Positions 44,855 to 52,766 of a stretch of 64,000 nt of DNA are shown in pieces. How positions within the stretch are numbered: position 1 is the first letter of the stretch; the number at the start of each line of letters is the position of its first letter. The stretch is from Flavobacteriales bacterium. Its GTDB lineage: Bacteria; Bacteroidota; Bacteroidia; Flavobacteriales_F; PHOS-HE28. Both the position numbers and the translations under genes were made by a program. The stretch is taken from contig JACJZI010000005.1 in NCBI GenBank assembly GCA_020635655.1, positions 186,001 to 250,000 on the forward strand. Reading direction: 5' to 3'. The notes under the pieces are model-generated. The model saw only the letters and a program-made list of their open reading frames with translations, made no database searches and was not told where the DNA came from.

Positions 44855-45910
44855 TCACGTCGTCAAACCGGAGAGGTCCCACGCTGCTTCAGGACGATAG
44901 TGCAACTCCCCGTCCTCCACGTGGAGCGGAGAAGGGATGTTGTCGCCATACACCCGGCCGGTCCCAAGGCCTTGCGCGCCCTCCGTGGCGAGCGTGGCCG
45001 TCCATTGTGCGATCGCGTTCAGACCGATGTTGCTCTCCAGCGCGGAGGTGATCCACCAGCCGATCCCGCGTTCGTTCGCCAGGGCGATCCATTCCTCCGC
45101 CGCCTGCCAGCCGCCCAACAGGCTGGGCTTGATCACGATGAAGCGGGGCCTCACGTGGTCGAGCAGGTCCACGCGGAGGTCGTTGCGGTTGAGGCCGATC
45201 AGGTCCTCGTCCAGGGCGATGGGAAGGGGCGAGCGTTCGCACAGTTCGGCCATCACTTCGAACAGTCCGGGCGCCACGGGTTGCTCGATGCTGTGCACCT
45301 GCAGGTCGGCGAGCCGTTGCAACACGTCCATGGCATTGCGGGCGTCCAACGCGCCGTTCGCATCCACGCGGAGGGTGATGTCACCGGGGCCGTATTCCGC
45401 GCGTACGCTCTTCATCAGGGCCAGTTCGTCATCGATGCCGATGGCGCCGATCTTCATCTTCACCGTGGTGAAGCCGGCGTCGATCTGTTCGCGGATGCGC
45501 GATCGCATCGTTCGTTCGTCGCCCATCCACACCAGACCATTGATCGGGATGCCGCGGCGGCCGAGGGTGAAGTCAGAGGGGAACAACTGCTTGGTGCCGC
45601 TCACCTCCAGGTCCTTCAGGCATTGCTCCAGGGCGAAGCGCACGCTGGGCAGTTCGACGAGATCCGTGGTCAGGCGTTGGTCCCGATCGCTCGTGTTGGC
45701 GCAGAGCGAAAGCAGCGCCGTGCGCACATCGGCGGGGAACTCCCTGCTGTGGCCGGGGAACAGGGCGGCCTCGCCGATGCCGCGCACCTCCGGCCGTTCC
45801 GCGTCCCAGGCGATCAGGTACCACGCCGTTCGTTCGGTGATCACGCCCTTGCTGGTGCCCAAAGGGAACCGGGGATGCAGGGTGCGCTCGATCCAGTTGG
45901 CGCGCATCAT
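44855..45910 (-). CDS. menC: o-Succinylbenzoate synthase
   Basis: A 351-residue enolase-superfamily enzyme that dehydrates SHCHC to o-succinylbenzoate in menaquinone synthesis. Catalytic features in order: FTTVKMKIG (Lys pair), LRVDANGAL (metal Asp), HSIEQPVAPG (metal Glu), ALDEDLIG (metal Asp) and FIVIKPSLLGGW (second Lys). The ATG at 45910 overlaps the menA stop as ATGA. It is the last gene of the menaquinone operon; the surrounding genes make the call secure against other enolase-family members such as dipeptide epimerase. Confidence 0.93.
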   Translation of the reverse strand: MMRANWIERTLHPRFPLGTSKGVITERTAWYLIAWDAERPEVRGIGEAALFPGHSREFPADVRTALLSLCANTSDRDQRLTTDLVELPSVRFALEQCLKDLEVSGTKQLFPSDFTLGRRGIPINGLVWMGDERTMRSRIREQIDAGFTTVKMKIGAIGIDDELALMKSVRAEYGPGDITLRVDANGALDARNAMDVLQRLADLQVHSIEQPVAPGLFEVMAELCERSPLPIALDEDLIGLNRNDLRVDLLDHVRPRFIVIKPSLLGGWQAAEEWIALANERGIGWWITSALESNIGLNAIAQWTATLATEGAQGLGTGRVYGDNIPSPLHVEDGELHYRPEAAWDLSGLTT

Positions 45911-46800
45911 CGGACGAGCGAGAGACCGATGGAGAAGGCGATCGCACAGAGGAAGGTCCCCAGGGCGAGGCGCTTCAGTTCGGGGTCGAGGGTGCGCGGG
46001 TCTAGGTTCTGCAGCACGCGCTTCATCTGGCTGGCCAGCATCGGCGTGGCGATCAGGAAGCCCCATTGCGCCATGGCGCGGAAATGCAGCCCCGTGAAGG
46101 CGGCCAGGCAACCCAGTCCGCCCACGATCAGCAGGGCGTGGTACACCTTGTCGCGTTCCACGCCCAAGCGCACGGCCAATGTGCGCTTGCCCTTTGCTTC
46201 GTCGTTCACGATGTCGCGCAGGTTGTTGGTGTTGAGCACGCCGGTGGCCAGCAGGCCGAAACCGATGGCGGGTAGCATTGCGGGGGTCCACCACGAACCA
46301 GTGTGCAGATAAAAGGTACCCATCACGCCCACGATCCCGAAGAAGAGCAGCACCGAGATGTCACCAAGACCGGCATAGCCATAGGGTCTTCCGCCATAGG
46401 TGTAGCGCACCGCCGCCGCGATCGCCAGCAGTCCGATCCCGAGGAAGACCAGCGTGGTGAGCGTGGCCCCGAACGCGACGAGGAGGAGCGCCACACCGCT
46501 GATCAGCGCCAATGCGCCGCATATCCAGAGCGCGCGCTTCATCCGGTCCGGGGTGATCGCTCCGCTCTGCACCGCGCGCTGCGGACCGACGCGTTCATGA
46601 TCGTCGGTGCCGTGCTCGTGATCGCCCAGGTCGTTCGCCAGGTTGCTCAACACCTGCAACAGGATGGCCGTCACGAGCGCCAGCGCGAACACCACCCACT
46701 GGAACGATCCACGGAACGCGGCCAGCGCACTGCCCACCAGGATGCTGCTCACGGCGAGAGGCAGGGTGCGCAGGCGGAAGGCGTGGAGCCAGTGCTTCAT
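45907..46800 (-). CDS. menA: 1,4-dihydroxy-2-naphthoate polyprenyltransferase
   Basis: A 297-residue integral membrane UbiA-family prenyltransferase that attaches the isoprenoid tail to DHNA to give demethylmenaquinone. The two Asp-rich prenyl-diphosphate motifs are NLANDLGDHEHGTDD (about 52-66) and NNLRDIVNDEAKGKRTLAVRLG (about 190-211). Eight or nine hydrophobic helices can be counted. Start MKHWLHAFRLRTLPLAVSSI is standard. It lies between menB (41-base gap) and menC (overlap). Confidence 0.96.
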   Translation of the reverse strand: MKHWLHAFRLRTLPLAVSSILVGSALAAFRGSFQWVVFALALVTAILLQVLSNLANDLGDHEHGTDDHERVGPQRAVQSGAITPDRMKRALWICGALALISGVALLLVAFGATLTTLVFLGIGLLAIAAAVRYTYGGRPYGYAGLGDISVLLFFGIVGVMGTFYLHTGSWWTPAMLPAIGFGLLATGVLNTNNLRDIVNDEAKGKRTLAVRLGVERDKVYHALLIVGGLGCLAAFTGLHFRAMAQWGFLIATPMLASQMKRVLQNLDPRTLDPELKRLALGTFLCAIAFSIGLSLVR

Positions 46801-46841
46801 CCGTTGATCACTTTGTGCTCTTCGCGTCTCGACGTGAACGC

Positions 46842-47663
46842 TCAGGGGAACTTGGGGAACTTCTGGAAGTCCGGCGCCCGTTTTTCCAGGAACGCATTCC
46901 GTCCTTCCTGGGCCTCGTCCATCAGGTAGTACATGAGCGTGGCATCGCCGGCGAACTCCATCAGGCCGCGTTGGCCGTCGAGCTCGGCGTTGAGGCCGCG
47001 CTTGATCATGCGCAGGGCAAGGGGGCTGCGTTGCATCATGATCCGGCACCATTCCACCGTGGTGTCCTCCAACTGCGCGAGCGGCACCACCTTGTTCACC
47101 ATGCCCATCTCCAGTGCCTCCTGCGCGGTGTACTGTTGGCAGAGGAACCAGATCTCGCGGGCCTTCTTCTGGCCGACGTGACGCGCGAGATAGCTGCTGC
47201 CGAAGCCGGCATCGAAGCTACCGACCTTGGGGCCGGTCTGTCCGAAGCGTGCGTGCTCGGCCGCGATGGTGAGGTCGCACACCACGTGCAGCACGTGACC
47301 GCCGCCGATCGCGTAGCCGTTCACCATGGCCACCACCGGCTTGGGCAGTTCACGGATGCGCTTGTGCAGATCGAGCACGTTGAGACGCGGCACGCCATCA
47401 CTTCCGATGTAGCCGCCACGGCCCTTCACGTTCTGGTCGCCGCCGCTGCAGAAGGCCTTGTCGCCGGCACCGGTCAGCACGACCACACCGATGTCGGTGT
47501 CCTCACGCGCGATGTCCATCGCGTCGATCATCTCCTTGTTGGTCTCCGGGCGGAAGGCGTTGTAGACCTCCGGTCTGTTGATCGTGATCCTGGCGATGCC
47601 TTCGAAGCGGTCGAAGGTGATGTCCGTGTATGTCTTGATGGGTGACCAGTTGCGGGAGCTCAT
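46842..47663 (-). CDS. menB: 1,4-dihydroxy-2-naphthoyl-CoA synthase
   Basis: A 273-residue crotonase-fold enzyme that cyclises o-succinylbenzoyl-CoA. Typical features are ITINRPEVYNAFRPET (N-terminal), AFCSGGDQNVKGRGGY (oxyanion hole and flexible loop), NGYAIGGGHVLHVVCDLTIAAEHARFGQTGPKVGSFDAG (active-site core) and the C-terminal FLEKRAPDFQKFP. The GQTGPKVGSFDAGFG string is characteristic of MenB rather than other crotonases. It lies 51 bases downstream of menD. Confidence 0.97.
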   Translation of the reverse strand: MSSRNWSPIKTYTDITFDRFEGIARITINRPEVYNAFRPETNKEMIDAMDIAREDTDIGVVVLTGAGDKAFCSGGDQNVKGRGGYIGSDGVPRLNVLDLHKRIRELPKPVVAMVNGYAIGGGHVLHVVCDLTIAAEHARFGQTGPKVGSFDAGFGSSYLARHVGQKKAREIWFLCQQYTAQEALEMGMVNKVVPLAQLEDTTVEWCRIMMQRSPLALRMIKRGLNAELDGQRGLMEFAGDATLMYYLMDEAQEGRNAFLEKRAPDFQKFPKFP

Positions 47664-47714
47664 GCGGAAGGGACTTTCAGGCCGCGGTGCAGTGGCGCAT
47701 CGAACGTGCGATGT

Positions 47715-49400
47715 TCATGACGTGCGGAGTCGATCGAAATAGTCGCGCAGGACCTTGGGCGAGGTGAGCGCGTCGGTGACGATATGCAGGACGGCAGGAC
47801 GGTCGTGCTCGGCATAGAGCGCGTCCAGCCCGGCCTTCATTGTTGTCGTGTCATCAGCGAAGAAGTAGGGGAGGTGGTAGCTCGCCACCAACTTCTCGAT
47901 GTCGCGTGCGTGCGGTGCCTCGAACCACTCCAGCAGTTCGGGATCCTTGTCGGGGCCTTCAATGAAGCGGAAGATGTTGCCACCGCCGTTGTCGATCACG
48001 ATCACCTTCAGCTTGGACGAAAGGTGTTCGTTCCAGAAGGCGTTGCTGTCGTAGCAGAAGGCGATGTCCCCGGTGATCAACGTCGTCGTACGCCCCGAGG
48101 CGAAGGCGGCGCCCAGCGCGGTGCTCGTGCAGCCATCGATCCCACTGGTGCCGCGATCGCCGTACCAGCGGATGCCCGGCCTACGGTCGAAGAGCTGGGC
48201 GTAACGTGCGGGTGTGCTGTTGGCAAGATGCACGTCGCTGTCCGGCGGGATCCGTGCGTTCAACAGGTCGAACACCTGCAGATCGCAGAAGGGTACATCC
48301 TTCAACAAATGGTCGTGCGCGTCGCGTGTGCGGGACGCCACCATCCGCCAGGCCTCGCCATGGATGCTGTCGTTCCCCTGGACCTGGTCCGCCACCTGTG
48401 CGAAGAAGACCTCCGGGCTGACCGCGAAGTCGTGCGTGAGGCTTTGGTAGGTGTCGAAATGCCTCCGCGCCACGTCGATGTGCCAGTGCTGTTCGGGGCG
48501 CCACTTCCGCAGCAGGCCCTTGATGCGTTTGCTCACCACCGCTCCCCCGCAGGTGATCAGCAGATCGGGCTTCAGGTCGTCCGCATTCTTCACGCCGATA
48601 CCCGCGATCGTGCGATCGATGCAGGTGATGAACGCCGGATCGTCCAGGTTGCTGGTGGCTTCCGTGAGTACCGCGACCTGGGGCAGCGATGCGAGCCGTT
48701 GCAATTGACGCTTCAGTCCATCGCTCCAGATCCCCTGCCCGACCAGCACCATCACCTTGAGCTGGGAGGACATCTGCGTGATGGCCCAGCGCGCCATTTC
48801 CGGCAGGACGAACTGTTCGGTCAGCGCCTGGGCAACGCGGCGGGCCGGCGGATGGTCATCGGTCCTTCCATAGAGCGGCTCGTCGAACGGCACATTGACC
48901 TGGGCGGGGCCGGGTACCGGAAGCAGGGTGGCGTCGATCGCGGCGTTGATCATCAGGCCGCAGCGCCAACGTGCGAGATCGTCCGTGGCCTGTCTTGGCA
49001 GTTGCACGCTGTGCTTCAGGTGAGGCGCGAGAACGTCCTTCTGGCGGATGGTCTGGCCTTCTCCCTGATCGATCCACTCCTCGGGCCGGTCGGCGGTGAT
49101 CACCAACAAGGGAACACATTGGTAGAACGCTTCGGCGACGGCGGGAGCATAGTTCAGCACGGCGCTGCCGCTGGTGCAGATCAGGGCCACGGGTGCATGG
49201 AGCTGTTGCGCCATGCCCAGGGCGAAGAAGCCCGCGCTGCGTTCATCGATCACGCGCAGACAATGCATGTCCGGATGTCCCGCGAAGGCGATGATCAGGG
49301 GCGCATTGCGACTGCCGGGACTGATCACCGCATGACGCACGCCTTTCTCTGCACAGAGCCGCGCCAGTTCGGCCGCGGCGAAGTGGTCCGACGTGGTCAT
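47715..49400 (-). CDS. menD: SEPHCHC synthase
   Basis: A 561-residue thiamine-diphosphate enzyme that joins isochorismate and 2-oxoglutarate in menaquinone synthesis. The N-terminal PYR domain has GVRHAVISPGSRNAPL and the TPP Glu in DERSAGFFALGMAQ; the C-terminal PP domain has GDIAFCYDSNAFW with the Mg-binding Asp and IVIDNGGGNIF. The start ATG at 49400 overlaps the menF stop (ATGA); the upstream open frame is not protein-like. Coupled to menF, whose product it uses. Confidence 0.96.
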   Translation of the reverse strand: MTTSDHFAAAELARLCAEKGVRHAVISPGSRNAPLIIAFAGHPDMHCLRVIDERSAGFFALGMAQQLHAPVALICTSGSAVLNYAPAVAEAFYQCVPLLVITADRPEEWIDQGEGQTIRQKDVLAPHLKHSVQLPRQATDDLARWRCGLMINAAIDATLLPVPGPAQVNVPFDEPLYGRTDDHPPARRVAQALTEQFVLPEMARWAITQMSSQLKVMVLVGQGIWSDGLKRQLQRLASLPQVAVLTEATSNLDDPAFITCIDRTIAGIGVKNADDLKPDLLITCGGAVVSKRIKGLLRKWRPEQHWHIDVARRHFDTYQSLTHDFAVSPEVFFAQVADQVQGNDSIHGEAWRMVASRTRDAHDHLLKDVPFCDLQVFDLLNARIPPDSDVHLANSTPARYAQLFDRRPGIRWYGDRGTSGIDGCTSTALGAAFASGRTTTLITGDIAFCYDSNAFWNEHLSSKLKVIVIDNGGGNIFRFIEGPDKDPELLEWFEAPHARDIEKLVASYHLPYFFADDTTTMKAGLDALYAEHDRPAVLHIVTDALTSPKVLRDYFDRLRTS

Positions 49401-50509
49401 GCGGGCGGCGAAGCTGATCGCGAGGCCTCCAGGGCTTTCATCCAGAATTCGGCCTTTCGTGAGGTCTCGTCCCATTCCTTCGCCGGTTCTGAACCGGCCG
49501 TGATGCCCGCGCCAAGATGGAACACCGCGTGATCCGACAACGCTTGGAGGCAGCGGATGTTCACGAAAAGCTCGGTGCGCCCATCCGCGCGCCATGGTCC
49601 CCAGAAACCGCTGTAAAGTCCGCGGTCATGCGGTTCATGGTCCTTGATGAACGCGCGTGCCTTGTTGCGCGGTGTGCCGCACACGGCCGGCGTGGGGTGC
49701 ACGGCGAACACGACCTCGTCCAGGCTGTGGCCGGTCATGTCCGCCTCGATCCGCGTCCGCAGGTGTGCCACCGGTCCGGCATGGACCACCTCGGGACCGC
49801 TGATGTGGATGTCCTTCAGGCCCAGTTCCAGCAAGCCTTCCACGACGCTGCGGGTCACGAGCATCTGTTCGTGGCGTTCCTTGGCACCCCATTCCTCGGG
49901 TGTGCCCGGTGCCTCTTCCACCGGACGTGTGCCGGCCAGGGCATCCAGTTGCACCAGGTCCTCCTCGGCAAGCACCAGCCGTTCCGGTGACGCGCCGAGC
50001 CAGGTGCCATGGTCGGGCGTGTGCATCAAGGCCACGAGGGCGTTGGGCATTTCGTCCAGGGCCTGCACGAACAGGTCGGTCAGGTCGGTCCGGTCCAATT
50101 GATGGATCGCGATCCTGGAAAGGACCACCTTCTCCAGCTCCCCGCGGCCGATGGAGGCAAGTGCTTCGGAGACAAGTTGCTCATAGACCGCCCGTTCCGT
50201 GGGTTGGGCTGGTGGCGGGGAGTTGGCCGGCCGACCGGAGCAGGCATGCAGGTGGTCCTGGAACACGGGAAGATCACCGAACGTCAGTTCCACGTCGGCC
50301 CGGATGATCGGCAATCGTTCACCCTGCTGTTCGAAGGGTGCCATGACGAACGCATCGTTCAGTTCCCAGAGCAGGCCAGGGTCCACGTGGTCCAGGTCCG
50401 GATCACGCTGCGCCCAGATCGTTGCAGGTTGCCCCGGGGCGCGGAATGCGGCGAACGTGAGGCTCTGCCGCAGGCAATGACCGATGGCATCACGGATATC
50501 CTGGCTCAT
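49397..50509 (-). CDS. menF: Isochorismate synthase
   Basis: A 370-residue chorismate-binding enzyme that isomerises chorismate to isochorismate. Signatures include ELEKVVLSRI, GTWLGASPERLV, LAGTRPVEE, VVFAVHPTPAVCGTPRNKA and HDRGLYSGFWGP, and the C-terminal FHLGAGITAGSEPAKEWDET. It could serve siderophore synthesis elsewhere, but its position between the thioesterase and menD, overlapping both, assigns it to menaquinone. The start is the ATG in the overlap with the thioesterase stop. Confidence 0.94.
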   Translation of the reverse strand: MSQDIRDAIGHCLRQSLTFAAFRAPGQPATIWAQRDPDLDHVDPGLLWELNDAFVMAPFEQQGERLPIIRADVELTFGDLPVFQDHLHACSGRPANSPPPAQPTERAVYEQLVSEALASIGRGELEKVVLSRIAIHQLDRTDLTDLFVQALDEMPNALVALMHTPDHGTWLGASPERLVLAEEDLVQLDALAGTRPVEEAPGTPEEWGAKERHEQMLVTRSVVEGLLELGLKDIHISGPEVVHAGPVAHLRTRIEADMTGHSLDEVVFAVHPTPAVCGTPRNKARAFIKDHEPHDRGLYSGFWGPWRADGRTELFVNIRCLQALSDHAVFHLGAGITAGSEPAKEWDETSRKAEFWMKALEASRSASPPA

Positions 50510-50928
50510 GGCTTTCGGTCGATGATCAAGTTGGTCAGTCGGCAAACCGCGACGAGGTGTCCTGCATCGTCGGTGACCCGGATATCCCACACATGCGTGG
50601 TCCGACCCCGGTGCACGATCTCACCAACAGCAAGGACCTTTCCGGAGCGTACGCCGCGCATATGGTTCGCGTTCACCTCGATGCCCACCGACGCCTGCTT
50701 CTCCCGGTCGATCAGCAGAGTGCTGCCCATGCTGCCCAGCGATTCGGCAAGGGCGGCCGTGGCACCGCCGTGCAACAACCCCAAGGGTTGGTGGGTGCGT
50801 TCGTCCACCGGCATTACGGCGATCAACCGGCCCTGTTCGTCCACATCATAGCGGATGTCCAATTGGGCCAGCAACGTGCCCGGCCGAAGGGAATTGGCGA
50901 AGGCGGCATGCTCCGGTGTGAAGGCCAT
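50506..50928 (-). CDS. Hotdog-fold thioesterase, probably DHNA-CoA thioesterase
   Basis: A 140-residue PaaI-type hotdog thioesterase. The catalytic region reads QPLGLLHGGATAALAESLGSMGS, with the Glu in AESLGS as expected for DHNA-CoA and 4-hydroxybenzoyl-CoA thioesterases of the Arthrobacter type. NANHMRGVRSGKVLAVGEIVHRGRTTHVWDIR follows. Its place at the head of the menaquinone operon, overlapping menF, suggests that it hydrolyses DHNA-CoA (the MenI step). The ATG at 50928 lies five bases after an exact -7 box. Confidence 0.88.
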   Translation of the reverse strand: MAFTPEHAAFANSLRPGTLLAQLDIRYDVDEQGRLIAVMPVDERTHQPLGLLHGGATAALAESLGSMGSTLLIDREKQASVGIEVNANHMRGVRSGKVLAVGEIVHRGRTTHVWDIRVTDDAGHLVAVCRLTNLIIDRKP

Positions 50929-50933
50929 GGGCC

Positions 50934-50941
50934 CAAAGGTA
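50934..50941 (-). promoter_or_regulatory. Bacteroidota -7 box (TACCTTTG) of the menaquinone operon
   Basis: On the minus strand TACCTTTG matches TAnnTTTG exactly and lies five bases before the ATG of the thioesterase gene, which implies a very short or absent leader. The response-regulator box GATCTTTG (50952-50959, plus strand, one mismatch, also five bases before its ATG) lies 10 bases away, so the two divergent promoters overlap and may be regulated together. Confidence 0.55.
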
Positions 50942-50964
50942 TCCGACGCGCGATCTTTGCACCC

Positions 50965-51663
50965 ATGGAAAGGCCGTTGGTGCGCATCCTTTTGGTGGAG
51001 GACGAGGAACCGCTCAGGCGTACCATCCGACTGAACATGGAATTGGACGGGTATCACGTGACCACCGCAGTGGATGGTCCGGAAGGGTTGGAAAAGCTGC
51101 GCGGTGCCCGTTTCGATGTGGCGATCCTCGATGTGATGCTGCCCGGCATCGACGGCTTCACTATCTGCGAAAGGGCCCGGCTGGAGGGGATCACGACGCC
51201 CGTGCTGTTCCTTACCGCGCGCTCTGCACCCGCCGATCGCATTCGCGGATTGCGATCAGGTGACGACCATCTGGGCAAGCCCTTCGAACTGGAGGAACTG
51301 CGTCTCCGGGTCGGTAAATTGATCCAACGGAGCCACGATGGCCCCGTGCAGCATCTGCAGGCCTTGCATGAATTCGGCGGGAACCGCATCGATCTGAACG
51401 CCTTCGAGGCAGTGGGTGCCGACGGGCGACGCCACGCCCTCAGCCAGCGCGAGGCCATGCTGTTGCGCCTGCTGCTGGATCGCCCCGGGGAAGTGGTGAG
51501 CAGGGAGGAGATCCTGCAGAAGGTCTGGGGGTACGATGTCTATCCGACAACGCGTACCGTGGACAATTTCATCGTCGCATTCAGAAAATATTTTGAGTCA
51601 GAACCACGTGATCCTCAGCACTTTATAAACATCAGAGGGGTGGGTTACAAGTTCGTGCCCTGA
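50965..51663 (+). CDS. OmpR/PhoB-family response regulator (no kinase nearby)
   Basis: A 232-residue two-domain regulator. The receiver has acidic residues Glu12-Asp13, the phosphorylation site Asp56 (AILDVMLPGIDG), Thr84 (LFLTARS) and Lys105 (LGKPF). The usual GADDYLTKPF is changed to SGDDHLGKPF. The C-terminal winged-helix DNA-binding domain ends with EILQKVWGYDVYPTTRTVDNFIVAFRKYFE...GVGYKFVP. It should bind DNA as a dimer after phosphorylation. No histidine kinase is in the window; the divergent menaquinone operon is an obvious but untested target. Confidence 0.93.
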   Translation: MERPLVRILLVEDEEPLRRTIRLNMELDGYHVTTAVDGPEGLEKLRGARFDVAILDVMLPGIDGFTICERARLEGITTPVLFLTARSAPADRIRGLRSGDDHLGKPFELEELRLRVGKLIQRSHDGPVQHLQALHEFGGNRIDLNAFEAVGADGRRHALSQREAMLLRLLLDRPGEVVSREEILQKVWGYDVYPTTRTVDNFIVAFRKYFESEPRDPQHFINIRGVGYKFVP

Positions 51664-51780
51664 TTTTTTTCATGCGCGGCGGCAACCCTCCCTCAGGACC
51701 TTCGTCTTCAAATCGTCAGGGGCAGAATTCTTCCATCCTCTGACATTGGTTCCATCATTTTTCCTTGCAGGTTTACCGCG

Positions 51781-51804
51781 CAGGGGCTCCGAAAGGGGCC
51801 CCTG
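51781..51804 (+). terminator. GAAA-tetraloop hairpin downstream of the response regulator
   Basis: A 10-pair stem CAGGGGCTCC with GGGGCCCCTG around a GAAA loop (one G-U pair). Only short T groups follow (TTCGGTTCC), so termination of the response-regulator transcript is possible but not certain. The 279-base gap 51664-51942 otherwise shows no gene. Confidence 0.5.
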
Positions 51805-51839
51805 TTCGGTTCCTGTTGGGCCGTGCGGTGAGACATGGC

Positions 51840-51870
51840 TTGCGTTCGAGGTTCCGTCTTGCTAACTTGG
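51840..51870 (+). promoter_or_regulatory. Promoter-like TTG-N20-TAACTTGG before a T9SS gene
   Basis: TTG at 51840-51842 and TAACTTGG at 51863-51870 (one mismatch to TAnnTTTG), 20 bases apart, match the spacing of the Bacteroidota -33/-7 promoter. The ATG at 51943 is 72 bases downstream. Confidence 0.4.
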
Positions 51871-51942
51871 TCGGCAAGATGTGCGGTCCCGGAACGGGCC
51901 TGTGCACCTCGGACCTCAACTGTGAACGAAAAACCCAGACGA

Positions 51943-52722
51943 ATGCGTCACACCTTACTCCGTCCAATAGCGCTTACGCTCGGCCTGGCCACCTCCATCC
52001 CGATGCTCTTGTCGCAAGGGACCGTTGATATCGGCCTGTTCAGCACCGGAGACCAATTGGAGGTGCGAGTCAAGCCACACGCGGACTTTGATGGTATCCT
52101 ATCCTCGGTGGTGTTCACGCTCCGTTGGGACCAGAACACCGATCTGGACCTGGGTGATATCGAGCAACCCGGCGATGTGCATGTGTTCCTGCCCATCTCC
52201 CGTTCAGGCAATGTCCGGAACAGCGGTACCTACGAGTATCAGGTCTTTGCCGGGTTCGGCCTAACTCCGATGCACGATGCGGGCACCACTTGGACGGCCG
52301 GCAAGGAGTACACCATCATGACCATACCGTACACCGGTTCTGCGGACGTGCAACTGGTGAACGACAGCTGGACCGGTGAACTGCTGAACAATGCGAACTA
52401 CTACATCTCTCTCGGTGGCCAGGACCGTACCGGCCAGATCTATAAAAGCGCAGTGAACGCGACGGACCTGGACGGCTCAGTGCGTATCCTTCCGAACCCG
52501 AACGATGGACATTTCGTCTTCTCGTTCGTGGTGGCGGAGCAGAGCGACGTACGCGTGCAGGTGATGAACACCTTGGGCCAGGATGTGTTCAGCGACGCGC
52601 TGAAGAGCTACCAGGGTACCTACCAGCATGAGATGGACCTCACCTCCATGAGCAATGGGATCTACTATCTGAAGATCACACGGGAGGGTACGTCGAGCGT
52701 GCACAAGATCGTGTACCGTTGA
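51943..52722 (+). CDS. T9SS-secreted beta-sandwich protein
   Basis: A 259-residue exported protein with a signal peptide (MRHTLLRPIALTLGLATSIPMLLSQ). Residues of about 28-170 form a beta-sandwich-like unit (VDIGLFSTGDQLEVRVKPHADFDGILSSVVFTLRW...) that resembles cohesin/CBM-type domains, although I cannot name the family. The last 75 residues are a typical type A T9SS sorting domain (ILPNPNDGHFVFSF...QVMNTLGQDVF...MSNGIYYLKI). It is monocistronic, with its own promoter-like element and a strong terminator. Confidence 0.83.
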   Translation: MRHTLLRPIALTLGLATSIPMLLSQGTVDIGLFSTGDQLEVRVKPHADFDGILSSVVFTLRWDQNTDLDLGDIEQPGDVHVFLPISRSGNVRNSGTYEYQVFAGFGLTPMHDAGTTWTAGKEYTIMTIPYTGSADVQLVNDSWTGELLNNANYYISLGGQDRTGQIYKSAVNATDLDGSVRILPNPNDGHFVFSFVVAEQSDVRVQVMNTLGQDVFSDALKSYQGTYQHEMDLTSMSNGIYYLKITREGTSSVHKIVYR

Positions 52723-52742
52723 TCCTCGGACCACGGACAGGA

Positions 52743-52766
52743 AGGGGCGCTTCGGCGCCCCTTTTT
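52743..52766 (+). terminator. UUCG-tetraloop Rho-independent terminator
   Basis: Stem AGGGGCGC (52743-52750) and GCGCCCCT (52755-52762) closed by TTCG, followed by TTTT. It ends the T9SS gene on the plus strand, and its T-run reaches the stop of the AddB-like gene on the minus strand. Confidence 0.9.
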
